Shown here: positions 11,642 to 22,960 of the stretch, in pieces
Position numbering within the stretch: position 1 is the stretch's first letter
Layout of the letters: each line of letters opens with the position of its first letter
Source: Macrocystis pyrifera
Taxonomy: Eukaryota; Sar; Phaeophyceae; Laminariales; Laminariaceae
Direction of reading: 5' to 3'
Assembly: GCA_031763025.1 (NCBI GenBank)
Contig: JASSKH010000020.1
Span: 12,351,547-12,415,546 of the forward strand
DNA: 64,000 nucleotides
Translations under genes and position numbers: made by a program
The notes under the pieces: generated by a model
What the model saw: the letters and a program-made list of their open reading frames with translations, nothing else
What the model was told of the DNA's origin: nothing
Databases searched by the model: none

Positions 11642-12136
11642 TCAACTCCTCTCAGTGATATATCTCAGCATCTCAAAGCTGAAAGACGGACCCATCTGCT
11701 TCGCAAGCTGTATGAGTACCGTCTCGCGATTGACATTTGTATGGCGTCTGGGCGGAGGTCTCGTGCCAGCGTAATGTTCGTATGATACGTTGCTGCTGCT
11801 GAACGTCCTGCACCAACGTAATCGCCGCCGCTTCGTACTGTCGATTGACTCGATTGACTGCTCCTCAACTATTTGTTGAGTATCTGTCTGCGCAGGAAGT
11901 ATACAGTACGGACGCCGAGAATCTCGTACATAGTACTTTATAGTGCTGCTTGCTGCTGTATACGAACGAGTAATGCATTGTTGGGCCGGATGGCGGTCGA
12001 CAATGTTTGTTTTCTCGTGTTTACAATGTTTTCTTTCTCTTCGCTCAATTTTATTTTTTTTATTCACCCCTTTCCAGTACTGTCGCACTAGCAGCCCCGA
12101 GTTGCACATCGGTAGGCTCTTTGCCATTACGGGCAT
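11642..12136 (-). CDS. Open frame of 164 codons, unknown
   Basis: Not recognised. The predicted product is basic in its first third (Lys/Arg-rich), with a C-terminal segment that looks more protein-like. No signal peptide, membrane segment or known motif is visible. It overlaps a second minus-strand frame and starts in AT-rich DNA, so it could well be a chance frame beside the triplet-rich block. Listed because it is the longest uninterrupted frame between the sulfotransferase and the first LTR element. Confidence 0.12.
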   Translation of the reverse strand: MPVMAKSLPMCNSGLLVRQYWKGVNKKNKIERRERKHCKHEKTNIVDRHPAQQCITRSYTAASSTIKYYVRDSRRPYCILPAQTDTQQIVEEQSIESIDSTKRRRLRWCRTFSSSNVSYEHYAGTRPPPRRHTNVNRETVLIQLAKQMGPSFSFEMLRYITERS

Positions 12137-12902
12137 GCGCGGAGCCGCAGGCGGGCGTCAGCCCGTCGCGGTGAAGCCCCCTTTGTACATATGATAAAAG
12201 GATGCAAAAACTTTGTTTTCCACGAAGGTAGTACATGCCGATGTATACATTGTTTTTCTTTATCTTAACGTATGTATGTTTTAGGTTGATTACGCGTAAG
12301 ATCATGGCATGCTCTTACTATATGTGTTCGTGAATTGTTATGTTTTAGATGTTGTCATGTTCGTGCGACACCATACACCGAGCGAGACCAGAAAAGTAGA
12401 GAGCTGAAACCCCACATGCTGTGGACCATATTTTTAACTTCAGGTTGTTCTTGGTGTGGGTGTACATCATCCCCAGGCTAATGCTTTCGCCAATTTGATA
12501 GGTACTCCCGTGTACCTATGGATAGTGTTTGGTACTACTAATTGGTTTTGGACCAACTTCGTATTTCGCCTTTCGTTCCGGATTTTGAGTTTAACGTTTT
12601 GGTTGTCGGCGCTTAGTTTCTTTGGTTTCTTTTTCTCGGTTTATTTTCGATGCTCGTTCAATTGTTCTGTCAATATTCGAACCGGAACATATGCAGACAG
12701 CAATATGGCCTGATACTTCTCCCAACCTGAGTATCTTGCGACGTGTACACTGCAAATCCGGGGATGTTGTGACGTTTACGTAGGCCAATGACCGACCTTG
12801 AGCTTTTGTGGCTCAAGGCTCAAAGGGGTTTTTACCAGGTCAACACCCAGAGTAATTTTTATTAGATTATGTATTTTAACATGCGTTTGCTTTCCTGTCT
12901 AA

Positions 12903-13166
12903 CTCGTAGGAGGTTTCACCCTCAGCGACCTTCCGGATAAGCCGTGGTCTCAGGTCTCGTCCCTTCTCTTCCCCCCGGTACGTCCTTTTTTGTTCGCGCA
13001 TAGGGTTCAGCATTCCCACCGCTCGTCGATTTTCATGAAATGTAGCTAACTCACGTTCTCGCGCTTTCCGCTATCCAATGTGTACGCAAGATGCACTCGG
13101 TGAGACTCGAACCCACGAAATTGATCTTGATCGGCACGCTAACAACCTACCAAGCCACCGGGGACG
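12903..13166 (-). mobile_element. tRNA-derived SINE, copy 1
   Basis: A SINE is a short non-autonomous retroposon transcribed by RNA polymerase III and moved by LINE proteins. Reading on the minus strand from 13166, the head has a Pol III A box (TGGCTTGGTAGG, 13157-13146) and a B box (GGGTTCGAGTCTC, 13114-13102) in the spacing of a tRNA gene. A unique body follows and ends near CCTCCTACGAG at 12903. A second copy lies at 56015-56300 in the same orientation and shares head and body. The acceptor-stem ends no longer pair well, so the parent tRNA is not obvious. No target-site duplication was identified. Confidence 0.8.
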
Positions 13167-13492
13167 CCGGTATGCTCTCAAGATACCCCAGTGGCCACCT
13201 GTGTAAGCATATCAGATAATACCAACGAATGTTGTCGTACTGCACGCGACAGGCACGACATACACATTCTGCAAAAAAGAAAAGCTAAAGACACGAAAAT
13301 TAGCAAGCAAATATATAGTAAAAGGTAGAAGTGTCGTGCCCCCTAGTAGATGTGGCAGGAACTACAGAGCGAGCTATAGAAACAGTAAAACCACTTCACA
13401 TCAACAGGGAAAGCGTGAGAACGAAGAAAAATAATAGGCAAATCGAACCACAACTACGAAAGCACCTCCCAGGCTATTTGGGTGTGGTGATT
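13167..13492. other. Spacer between SINE and LTR element
   Basis: No gene seen. A GACAGGCACGACATACACATT phrase at about 13249-13269 recurs in modified form near 19565-19598, suggesting a small dispersed repeat. Confidence 0.4.
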
Positions 13493-14432
13493 GGCGTGTA
13501 TTCCAGTTCGTAGCTGACGTGCACGTCCAGACTCGATGGACGATGACATGTCATTACACACTCGATGTTTAAGGTAAACCCGCGGTCACTATCAGGTGAC
13601 TTGTACGAGGAGATCAATAGAAGAGAATAACGACCAGGTGGTGTAGTATGGCGGTTGGCGTGTGTACCAGCTGGCAGCTGATGTGTACGATTAGACTCGA
13701 TTGACGATAACCGGTGAAACTACAGCCGCAGTTTGAGCTGTACATGCATTCACTGTCAGGTTTCAGGTGACTTGTGCGAGAAGGTTCATTATTAGAAAAT
13801 AACGACGAGATGGAAGTGATCCAAGCCACAATGTTGATTGATGTGCTCAGCTGTAACCTGATGGCGAGCAAACGTAGAGTGAGCTCAAACGCGAGTGATG
13901 CGTGTGTGCGCTCCCGGCTCGAAAAAAATGACAACCTAAAAAAAACAACAGCGAGTTTCACTGGAACGACCGATATCTCTTAGGATACGCACTCATGACC
14001 TCGTGTAGCCTATGTTGTTATATCAACTACTACCTGGTATTATGCTACTGGTCCCGGAGAGATACTGAAGATGCCTTCTCTAGGATTTACCAGTGTGCAC
14101 GTATTACATGCGCTGCTGTAGACTCTGTCGATACTAAATATATACTTCGTATTCTCCATGCTTACCAGTACAAACGTACGTCATGTGGTGCTGTGTATAT
14201 CTACGATACTACTGCTATTGAAACTTAATTCGCTATCTGTACATACACAGAAGAGTGTAATACCTGCTGTTGCGTACTGATTATGTATCGCATGAAAACC
14301 ATCATACGGAACAGATCACTACTCCTACATGGGCACTGCCCACATACGGTAGAATGAGCTTCGTTATACTAGGTAACCCTGTGTTATGCAGTAGCGACTA
14401 AATGTTTCTGGCTAGTGCTGTAATAGGTGTCA
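13493..14432 (-). repeat. 3' LTR of the minus-strand copia-like element
   Basis: Matches 18352-19144 over about 0.8 kb with moderate divergence. On the minus strand it begins TGACACCTATTAC. Its far end carries a 149-bp tandem duplication (units starting near 13493 and 13642) that the other LTR lacks; this accounts for the greater length. Confidence 0.8.
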
Positions 14433-14739
14433 TCCCTAATACTACCCCTTGATGCGTTAACACATGTTATTGAACTGAACTTTTAATTCAACTCTGTACG
14501 AAGGTACTCGTTACTTTTGCATTACATGCCATACTTCCAAACATGCACACAACAAGGTGATAATTGTTGCGAGGAAGGTATTCAACACAAACTGTTGAGA
14601 GCTAAGTCATTGTGCTAGGATACCCGGGAGGTTAGACAAAGCAAGCGTGTGCAAAATATCCTGCTATGCCACTATACACGTATCTGCAAGTCTTATGCAA
14701 GTTTAGCTATCAGTCCACACTACTAGAATCATGCTGCTC

Positions 14740-15390
14740 AGGGGAATGAGTGGCACTGTAGTGTGTAGTTGGGGATTTGGATCACCGAGTTTTCTTCCTC
14801 CGAGATCCGAAATAGTTCTCTATTGGTGTAGGCAAGATCCACATACGTGGCCGGGGGCTCTTCGCCCGATGTTTGTTTCTTGGCGTGTGTGCTGTTGAAA
14901 GTCTCCTCTACGCTTGGATTGTCTGCCGTACCGGCGGTCTCGTGATGCGGTGCATCCGGTGAAACACCAGCCGAAGTGGAAGATTCGACCCCGGGCGAAG
15001 CAGCAGATGCATCTCTGGGTGAAATACAATATGTTACTCCTGATGATTCTAACGACACCCCAGTCTGTTGTAATAGTGTTGCAGTCTCGGGTGATGACGT
15101 TCCGGCCCCTGATGAGGAATCGCTGGTCCTTCGTGTTGGACTTCCGTCCCCTTGTAAGGACACTCCAGCTCCCGTTGACGACACTCCGGCTGTTGTTGCC
15201 GTTGGCTTGTACTCTTCCACAAGGTTGCTTGAGCATGACTGTGGTCTGTCTTGAATGGTACGCTTGTCGGCGTTTCACATCTGCAACCGTTTCTTCCTCA
15301 GACAAGCTGTACTGGATTTGCGCTCGATGTCGTTTCGTCTCAGCGACAGTGGTCTTCTCAGGCGTGTTGATATCGTGCCTTGGCATGCAC
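14740..15390 (-). other. Ser/Thr/Pro-rich pol linker-like region of the copia-like element
   Basis: The minus strand encodes a low-complexity segment rich in Ser, Thr, Gly, Val and Pro, like the variable region between integrase and reverse transcriptase in copia polyproteins. Assigned by position and composition only. Confidence 0.4.
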
Positions 15391-15779
15391 CTGTTCTTCG
15401 GCGCAGGCGTTCGTCGATCATGTTTGGATACCCCGTTCTGTTTGGGCGTTGTTGATGTCGCTTTATTCGTACCTCACAGGGCTTGAAGAAATACGTTGTA
15501 CGAGCACAAACCCTTGTCCTCAGGGCGCTGGTGCAGCGGAAGCGAAGTTCTATTGCGGAACTAAGGGTGGGAATTCTCGGTCTCGAGGGTGATGCTTGCT
15601 CCCGAGTTCATTGCTTTGATGAAAGAGCAAATTTTGCGTCCTACGCTAGGTGCGATCATGATGGAGATTCGAACCGGGATACGCAGTTCAGCCTGGTCGA
15701 TGACGCATCCCCAGGAAGTACCAGTTGCCGTCGCGAACACTTTCTCGTTACCGGCGGTGACGATGGTCGTCGACTCCTT

Positions 15780-15914
15780 TAGCTTATTGAAATTCTTCAT
15801 GCTGTCCTGCAGTCTTGGTATTATCTCGTCGTCCAGGAAGTGGTCTGACGCGCCGCTGTCCACAATAGTCGTGAGGCTGTTAGGGCGAAAGCCCTTTTCG
15901 CTGTTGCCTTCCAC
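15780..15914 (-). other. Aspartic protease segment of the copia-like element
   Basis: Contains the hallmark VDSGASDHFL of copia proteases. It would cleave the element's own polyprotein. Fossil sequence, not a host gene. Confidence 0.8.
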
Positions 15915-16182
15915 CAGTCCCGTAAACGCAAACCCCTTGTCTATATCGGACGGTCTCGTCGTCGTTGACGGGAGATGATATCGCCCTCAGAGGCGACATG
16001 AGGGTGGTTATTCTGCGGCGGGAAACGTTTCGAGTCTTCGTCAGAGGTGGTCGTCTGTACACCTCACTTCTAGTCAGTTCCATTGTTGGATCCTGCTTCG
16101 ATCTTGGAAGATTCCTTGTTCTTCGGCTTCTCGTGGGCTCCAGTAGACTCGCTGTTGTTACTATCCTTGCTGTACTTTTTAA

Positions 16183-16460
16183 TCAGTTCTTGAACAGCCT
16201 GCTGGCCATACCTGCACGTACCAGTCGAGTCTTCGTTCGCCCTGTCATAGTCAGCGATTGCCCTGTCGAGAGAAGCCTGACTTCCCGTGGGGGTCGTTTT
16301 TTTTGGTTGGCTGGGGTTTTCCTCAGATCAAACTTGAAATGTCTCTTATGCCAACCGCGAATATCGCCTGGATTGCCATCATCGAACTTCGTCAGTCCTT
16401 CGATAGCATTGGCGAGGGTGCCGCTGTTGTCGAAAGCCGAGTCTCCCATCCTGGTGGGTA
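16183..16460 (-). other. Gag-like segment of the copia-like element
   Basis: The minus strand encodes a basic region with GWHKRHFKFDLRK and other Lys/Arg-rich stretches upstream of the protease, the expected place for the end of gag. Assigned by position. Confidence 0.45.
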
Positions 16461-16582
16461 ATACTTGGCCAGGCGGTCTTGCATGAACTACACCAGTAGT
16501 TGTATGAACTACACCAGTACTTCCATATATGCAGCAGTACCTCTTGAAGTAGCGGCCAGTACTTCCATATATGCAGCACGAC

Positions 16583-16600
16583 GCTCGGGGATCCCCGAGC
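16583..16600. repeat. Perfect 18-bp palindrome
   Basis: GCTCGGGGATCCCCGAGC reads the same on both strands. It lies inside the leader/gag part of the LTR element next to a short direct repeat (ACTTCCATATATGCAGCA twice, about 16512-16572). Confidence 0.7.
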
Positions 16601-16779
16601 TTTCCATTCGCTGTGTGTATGATACAGCTGTGATATGCGTACCAGGTGCCAGGTATATGATATAATACTGCAGTAGTACTATTGTTCAAGCAGGATGCTC
16701 GGCACGATACTATCGAGATATTGAGTTATCCCCAGGGGCTTGTGCCCCGCCGGGAATTGCTTCTATACAACTCCAGCGC

Positions 16780-17970
16780 TGGATGTATGTCCGATGTCAA
16801 GGGTCCTTCAGCAGACGGTGGTACGCCGGGGAATTTTGATTTTTTTCCGCTGTGGTTCTGATTGTCCGACGCCAGGGTTCCTTTAACAGACGGTGGTACC
16901 GCCTGGAGATTTTTCTGCACAACTGCAGCTGAGATGGTGCGAGGTTGACGATCCACGATATGGACTACACTATTTATAGGTAGCGCTCCTCAACCTCAGC
17001 AGTGCTGTGGGCTCTAGTTCAATAGTCGTCGACAGCGTACAGCAGATACTCCACGTTTTGATCGATACTTAATCTCCTAGGCTCCTCCTCGATTAATGGT
17101 CCTGTCAGAAGATGGTAAAGTCAGGCACTTCTTTGACAGACAGCTATCACGTTCATCGGGAGTTTGCTTCTACGCCGCTGTTGCTTGGGGATTCCAAGGC
17201 TTACGGTTCACGTTGTATGAACTTCGCCTAGCAGAGTTCATATCCTCAGCGTGCTGGGTTGTATTGAAACTGCCTTTGACTGCGTACAACTGAATAATAC
17301 TCGACTTTGGATCGAGATATTTGGAATCAACACTTCCTAAGAGAAATATGGCAAGAGGCGAAATGTGCACACACCTCCAACAATGCAGTGATCCTCGCTG
17401 GGTATTTCACACTGATGGCACGTTTCTGAATACAGTACTCTAGCGCAGCAGTTGATAACCGACGCCCATCTATGCGGGACCCTCTGGATGCACGCAGATT
17501 AACTGATACCGCTCACTTTTACGTTTGGCGTTGGTGTCGTACTTGAATGACTCTGCAGCATTACAAGTAGTAGCATCCAGGTACAGTAGGTAGCGGTACT
17601 GCAGTGTGATCAAGGTATGGTATCTTCCTCGGAGAAACTATTCGAAACAGTTTCGTTTCAACAGATGTCCACGTAGGGTCTGGTGACTATTGTCGACAGC
17701 ACAAATATCTTTGTAATAGATGGTCTTCTTGCAAAATCTATCGAAGTTCAGCCCTCCTTAGACAGACAGCAGAGTGCCTATCGGGAATTAACTGCTGTAC
17801 CGCTGTAGCTCAGAGTTATGAAGGCTTACGATCCACGAAATGGACTACGCTCAGCCGAGCTCCTAACCTTCAGGCGGGCTGGGTTGTGATGTAGAGTTGC
17901 TTTGAAACAGTGTTCAACAATTGTAATCGAGTATTTGGTAAGATTGTTAGTCCTCGTCGATGATGAACAG
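16780..17970. repeat. Internal duplications in the leader of the copia-like element
   Basis: A segment with CAGACGGTGGTAC occurs near 16815 and 16900. A longer block beginning with GACAGACAG, then GTGGATCGTAAGCC-type sequence (plus strand: GGCTTACG followed by TCCACG or TTCACG, then ATGGACTACGCTC or relatives) and ending at GCTGGGTTGT-TTGAAAC, occurs near 17140-17285 and again near 17760-17920. Untranslated leader duplications of this sort are common in LTR elements. Confidence 0.5.
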
Positions 17971-18351
17971 ACAAATCGGAGGTGACATTTCGAAGCTCCT
18001 TACGTGGTCGTGCTCTCCGTCGCACTTACAGCAAGTAGACTGCAGCGACTGCAGCAGTCGTAAACGACAGCAGGATCCCCTACGCAGGACCCTCTTAGAA
18101 GCACGCGGTATCCGTGCCACGCGTCACTTACGTTTCAACGAAGTACGTAAACCGTCGATGTTTGGTTCCTCTCGTCGTAGTAGAAGCTCCCATTTCGTAC
18201 GTCGTACTTAGTTGCAGGTTTCTTGATGGAGAAAAATCCACTCTTCTCCCTGCTGTAGCAAGCCAGTAGCGTTTTAGGGGGGGGTCTTGAGTCGCCGTGC
18301 TAGCAGCTTGCCGCGTTTAGGCGTCGCGACTCTAATGACCACTATAGGTTA

Positions 18352-19144
18352 TGTAGATTGGCGTGTGTTCCCGCTCGTAGCTGATCTGTACGCCTACACA
18401 CGATTGCCGAGGTGGCCGGTGAATACACAGTCGTTGTTTGAGGCAAACATGTAGTCACTGCCAGGCGACTTACACGAGAAACTTCAGTAGAAACGAAGAA
18501 CGACGACATGGTGTGGTAACCCCAAGCCACGATGTTGATTGATTTGCTCAGCTGGAACCTGATGTCGAGCGAACGTAACGTGAACTCGAAGGGGAGCGGT
18601 GCGTATGTGCGCTCACGGTTCGAAACAAAGGACGACCAATACAAATCGCTGAAACAAAAAACAACAGAAATACCCCAAGTTTACTGGAACAACCGATATC
18701 TCTTGGGATACGTACTCATGACCCCCCGTGTAGCCGGTGTTGTTATTTCAACTAATACCTGGTATTATGCTACTGGTCCCGGAAAGATACTAAATATATC
18801 TTCTCGATTATTTACCAGTGTGCACGTACTACATGTGCTGCCGTAGACTCTGTCAATTCTAAAAATATTCTTCGTGTTCTCCATGCTTACCAGTACATAC
18901 GTACTACATGTGATTGATGCTGTGTATCTCCACGACTCTACTGCTATTGAAACTTATTTTGCTATCCGCACGAGTACACAGAAGAGCGTGATACCTGCTG
19001 TTGCGTACAGGTTATGTATCACATGAAAACTGTTTGTCATGCGGAACGATCACTACTCCTACATGGGTCCTGCCTACATTACGTGCGGTAGTACATGCTA
19101 CGTTGTACCAGGTAACCCTGTGTTATGCAGCGTAATAGGTGTCA
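18352..19144 (-). repeat. 5' LTR of the minus-strand copia-like element
   Basis: Direct repeat partner of 13493-14432. Shares long exact blocks such as ACTACTCCTACATGGG and CTGGTATTATGCTACTGGTC. Ends on the plus strand at GGTGTCA (19144), as does the partner at 14432. Confidence 0.8.
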
Positions 19145-19199
19145 CCGAAAATACAAGCAGTCGCAGCAGTTTGTGGTAAGGGCGGCACGTTGACATGTT

Positions 19200-19620
19200 C
19201 TTCATCGTTCTAGTCGGTCTTGTACCTTGCTACCCTGTTTGCCATCTCCTGCCTGCTTTCGTCAACCATGCCACGCCAGCGGAGAGGAAGCGTCAGACCA
19301 TACACAACAAAAACAGGCTCGTACTCTACCCACGAAACTAAACCAGGCTTTATTTCATTATTCAGGACAAGAAATAAGACTGATACAAAAGTGTGTTTTT
19401 CTTCACATCGTATAGGTTTTTCACCCGTCCACATCTCGCACAACCCGTGTCGGTGCCGATTGTTCAGCCCTTGATAGATACAAGCTCTGCGGCCACAAAG
19501 CTATGCCACAGAGATACATCATGGTTATGCAGCAAGCACAAAAGACAATGCGAGGGCATGGATTGTACTGGGCACGACAGGCACGACGGCACGACATACA
19601 CATTTTATTTAAACGAGTAA
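19200..19620. repeat. Dispersed repeat fragments shared with 31840-32490
   Basis: CTTGTACCTTGCTACCCTG-type sequence at about 19208-19265 resembles 32435-32490. TAGATACAAGCTCTGCGGCCAC with its flanks (about 19430-19530) resembles 31845-31950. The order of the two blocks is opposite in the two places, so one copy has been rearranged. Confidence 0.5.
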
Positions 19621-19917
19621 AGGAAATGTACAGCAATTTAGCAGCACGCGTAGTATCGGATAGTTGTTGTCACATTAACTCTGAAATCATGGAGTCCGCG
19701 GTGAAACAAAAATGCCGGAGCTCTTGAGAAAATCTCAAAAAACAAAAAAGCGATGTTTCGGCTGGTAGCACGACGTTTCCCTCCTAAGAATACACCACGT
19801 AGACGAAGAAGGCGCACTAATGAAATGTACTCAATGTGCAGACTGAACGAACATGACCGCCGGTATCGACTCAACAGCTGCAGCATAGAGTTCCCCCCGT
19901 TGACACAAGCAACCTGT

Positions 19918-20165
19918 TCGTTTGGATCGTTCCAGCGGCGACGGTGTTACAAGTTGTAGAGGGTTGCGTATATCTTCGCAGGCGATATTATGAATCATGC
20001 TGTGTGTTGATGAAGAGAGTTTGAGCACTCCGTTCTCTGTTCCGAGCTACGAGCTAGGCTCCGCTCTCTCGCTCCTCCTCTGTCCTCTAATACAACGTCT
20101 ATATATAATCTCATCAGACGACGTGGTGGTCAGGGCATCCAGGCTTGGACTCTACGAACACACTA
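19918..20165 (+). repeat. 5' LTR (partial) of the plus-strand copia element
   Basis: About 250 bp nearly identical to 25218-25463, ending at GGACTCTACGAACACA. Upstream of 19918 the match to the 3' LTR stops, so the outer part is missing here. Confidence 0.85.
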
Positions 20166-20186
20166 GTGTCTTGAAAGTTTGAGGTC

Positions 20187-20201
20187 TGGTACCAGAAGCC
20201 C
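20187..20201 (+). other. Probable primer-binding site of the copia element
   Basis: CTGGTACCAGAAGCC resembles the TGGTATCAGAGC site that copia elements use to pair with initiator-Met tRNA. It lies some 20 bp beyond the end of the shared LTR sequence. Confidence 0.5.
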
Positions 20202-21660
20202 ACGATGCCTTCGAAGGCATCTGGTCAAGAAAAGCACGATTTTCCTAGTGAAGTTGAACAGCTGAGACGCCAGATCAAGTTGGCGATGGAGACCAGCGAG
20301 GCGTCGATGCTGAACGCCATGAGGGACTGATGGCCGAGTTCACGAGGAACAACGGCCGATCGGAGTCCGGCAGCGCTGAGGGTAGCGCTGCTGTAGGAGA
20401 GAGCTCATAAGGGGCAGTACCCACTGCTGCTGCTGTAAGAGACATTGTAGCAGAACAATAGATAAATTTGCGTAAGGGCGACTCGCCAGATTTCGGAGCA
20501 ACTGGATGCAAAGGAGCTGCGTTGCCTGTCGAGGTTGGCCCATCGAGGGGTCAGCCAGACCAGCATGGAAGGACAGGAGGATGGGGTGCATACCCTGGCG
20601 GTGAGTTGAGTGGTGGATTTGATGCCTCTATCGCGCCATTTGGCTTCCAACCACACTCCTGTGCCATCGTTTAGTGGATTAAAATCTGAGCAAGAGACGC
20701 TCGGTATTACGCCAAAAGAGTTGGTTTCCTGTCTGCTTTCGTGTCGGATCCACCGCAGTACATTCCCGCAGGGGAATTAGACACCGAAAACTCGATGCTT
20801 GTCGCTAGGGAGTTTGGCCGCGAAAGTGTGCACAAACATGCGCTGGCGTGGAATTTCCTGTCAGCAGCCCTCAAAAACAAAAGCGATGAAAGTATTTTGC
20901 ACCGGTGTACCTCACCGAGGACAGCGTGGGACGCTCTCCTTGGGTGGTACGGCCCTCAGACGACGGGGGCCAAATCGGACCTCTCTAGACGCCTTAACAG
21001 TTTCAAGATGGCACCGGGGAGCAACCCGCTCGAGGAGATGGGCAGGATCCAGGATCTTGCCATGAAAATTCGCACAACAGGAATGTCAGTGGACGACCAC
21101 ATGCTGTACACCATCGTTATTAAACGCTCTGCCTGCCGGATACGAGGTGGTGGCTTGGGACCTGGCATCACGTGACAGCATCGGCCGAGATGACATCATC
21201 AAGGCTGTTCGAGAACGGTATCACCGACTTTCTGGAAACAGGAAGAAGGGGTCCAACCCTGGCCACGCAGGCCATGCTATGTACGCCGGCGGCGGCGGCT
21301 GTGGCGGTAGTCACGGGAAAGATGGAGGAAATAGCAGAGAAAAAGGTGGACGACGGGGTTACGGACGAGGCGGTAGAGGCACCGCCGAGGACGGTGGTGG
21401 CTCGGCCGCGGCTTCTGGTGGCAATGGCAGCAGCGCCAAAGCCGCCAGCGGAAGTACTCCAGTGGGCAAGTGTCATAGGTGTGGCAAGAAGGGCCATCGG
21501 AGGAGCGAGTGCACGGCGAAGCTGTGCAGCCGACGCCAGGGACGCGGGCACTCTGCCGATGCCTGTCCCACGTCCACGGATCGATACAGTCGATGCAACG
21601 GGCGGGAGCACGCTGCTGATGTTTGCCCCTCATCGAAAGAAGAAGCTGTCATGCCGGTGA
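20200..21660 (+). other. Gag region of the copia element (capsid-like and zinc knuckles)
   Basis: Contains the UBN2/gag-polypeptide pattern of copia Gag (a W-x-x-L, then GAKSDLSRRLNSFKM-like helix, about 20.85-21.1 kb), a Gly-rich stretch (about 21.28-21.45 kb), and CHRCGKKGHRRSEC, a CCHC knuckle that binds nucleic acid (about 21.47-21.51 kb), with a second knuckle-like segment after it. Fossil sequence. Confidence 0.8.
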
Positions 21661-21779
21661 CGAGCCCGGATGGGGCAAGGGACGACGACCAAGAAAAAGG
21701 TACGGTCCAGGCCTCAGCTTTCAAGGCCGAAGAGACAGGAAAGTGCAGCGATTGTTCGGGGGAAGGGGAGTCTGCTTGG

Positions 21780-22960
21780 CAGGTAGGAAACGAGGCCTGG
21801 ATATGCGATAGTGTTGCGTCTACTCACATGATGCCCTCCCCGGACTGCATGATAAACTGTAGAGAATGTAACTTGACTCTACGAATTGCTAACGCATCCA
21901 CTCGAGCGATCGAAGGTTACGGTGACGTGAGCGTTGTCTTTCGGTCCGGAAACGGTCCTGTGCAAGTGTTGCTTACGAACGTTGCGCACGTGCCGGATCT
22001 CCGCTACAACTTATTTTCCCTGCCCACTCTCGTCAGAAACGGCCATACTTTCGAAGGGCGCCCCCCGGGGGTTGTTGTCAGGCTCACGTCAGAGCGTTCG
22101 ATCGTGTTTCCGTTCAGTGGGACCCTCTACAGCCTGTACGGCTACCAGGTCGACCGCAGTTGTGGGGAAAATGCCTGTGAAATACTCGCCCCGGGGCAAC
22201 TGCCCACCAACTCTGCGATAAACATCATCGATTTCCATTGCGCTGCTGGACACTCCCACGAGGTACGACTTCGCAAGACCGTGGAGCAACAAGGGATTGT
22301 CCTCGAGGGAGAGCTGCTGGAGTGCAAAGGGTGTTCCATGGCAAAGGGTCTCCGCAAAGGTATCACGCAGTCCACACACACACGAGCAGATAAGAAGTTC
22401 GGGGAGATTTTTGTGGATTTGAGTGGACCAAAGGTAATAGAATCTCTCGGGCGGAAGCGGTATACTCTCATCGTGTGCGACGACTTTTCGCGGTTTACGT
22501 GGGTGTACTTTATGCGCCGCAAGTCGGACGCCCGGAAAAGTTCGAGCAGTTCCTTGCGGGTTCTCGTGCAGACGTTGTTCCTTCTACGGTGGTAATCGTC
22601 CGATCTGATGGGGGTGGTAAATTTCGCGCGGGAAAGTTTGCCAACCTGTGTAGATCACGAGGGTTCAAGCAGGAATTCACGATGGCCGACAGTCCCCAAT
22701 TCAGTGGAGTAGCAGAGCGCGCGCTAGGTTTGATGGAGACGGCCGCAATGGCGGGCCGAATCCTGGCTCAAGGGCTTTATCCTGGCGCGAAACGCCCGGC
22801 CACTACGTCGTTGTGGGCGGAAGCGTCCCACTGGGCGTGTGACGCCTTGAACCGGACAGCAAGAACAGCCAACCCACAGAGCAAGTCGCCACATGAGATG
22901 TGGCATGGTAGCCCCCCCCAGGTAGTACTACTGCCCTTCCTCAGGCCTGGCGATTGCAAG
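21780..22960 (+). other. Protease and integrase region of the copia element
   Basis: A protease-like stretch starts after WICDS near 21.8 kb. GAG-pre-integrase follows, with the His/Cys site (AAGHSHEVRLR, then CKGCSMAKG) at about 22.24-22.35 kb. The catalytic core includes DDFSRFTWVYFM near 22.48 kb and RSDGGGKF near 22.6 kb, then SPQFSGVAERA near 22.7 kb. All are copia signatures. Confidence 0.85.

Larger units (their letters stand above)
9787..12902. other. Upstream and intergenic region, no firm gene
   Basis: Holds the putative 5' flank of the sulfotransferase, then anonymous DNA. A 22-bp unit (CACACCCCGCCGATCGGATT) occurs twice in tandem at 10953-10996. From about 11205 to 11640 the plus strand is rich in CTG and GCT triplets; open frames there are compositional. 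Confidence 0.4.
13493..19144 (-). mobile_element. Ty1/copia-like LTR element, internally reduced and broken
   Basis: Two direct repeats (13493-14432 and 18352-19144) flank about 3.9 kb. Between them the minus strand shows a gag-like segment with a zinc-finger-free basic stretch (about 16.6-16.2 kb), a retroviral-type aspartic protease motif VDSGASDHFL (near 15865-15835), and a Ser/Thr/Pro-rich region resembling the variable linker after integrase (about 15.4-14.75 kb). Integrase, reverse transcriptase and RNase H were not found, so a large share of pol appears to be lost. The order fits copia. A purine-rich tract (AAGGGGTAG on minus, near 14448) precedes the 3' LTR, and a tentative initiator-Met-type primer site (TGGTCATTAGAG on minus, 18341-18330) follows the 5' LTR. 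The element is old: the LTRs differ at many sites and the coding parts are broken many times. Confidence 0.75.

Noticed and set aside
11200-11658. Genes in the CTG-rich block
   Set aside because: Both strands are open in several frames because of triplet bias; no motif in any.
20468-20674. Small independent genes inside the gag region of the copia element
   Set aside because: They are shadow frames of the retrotransposon.
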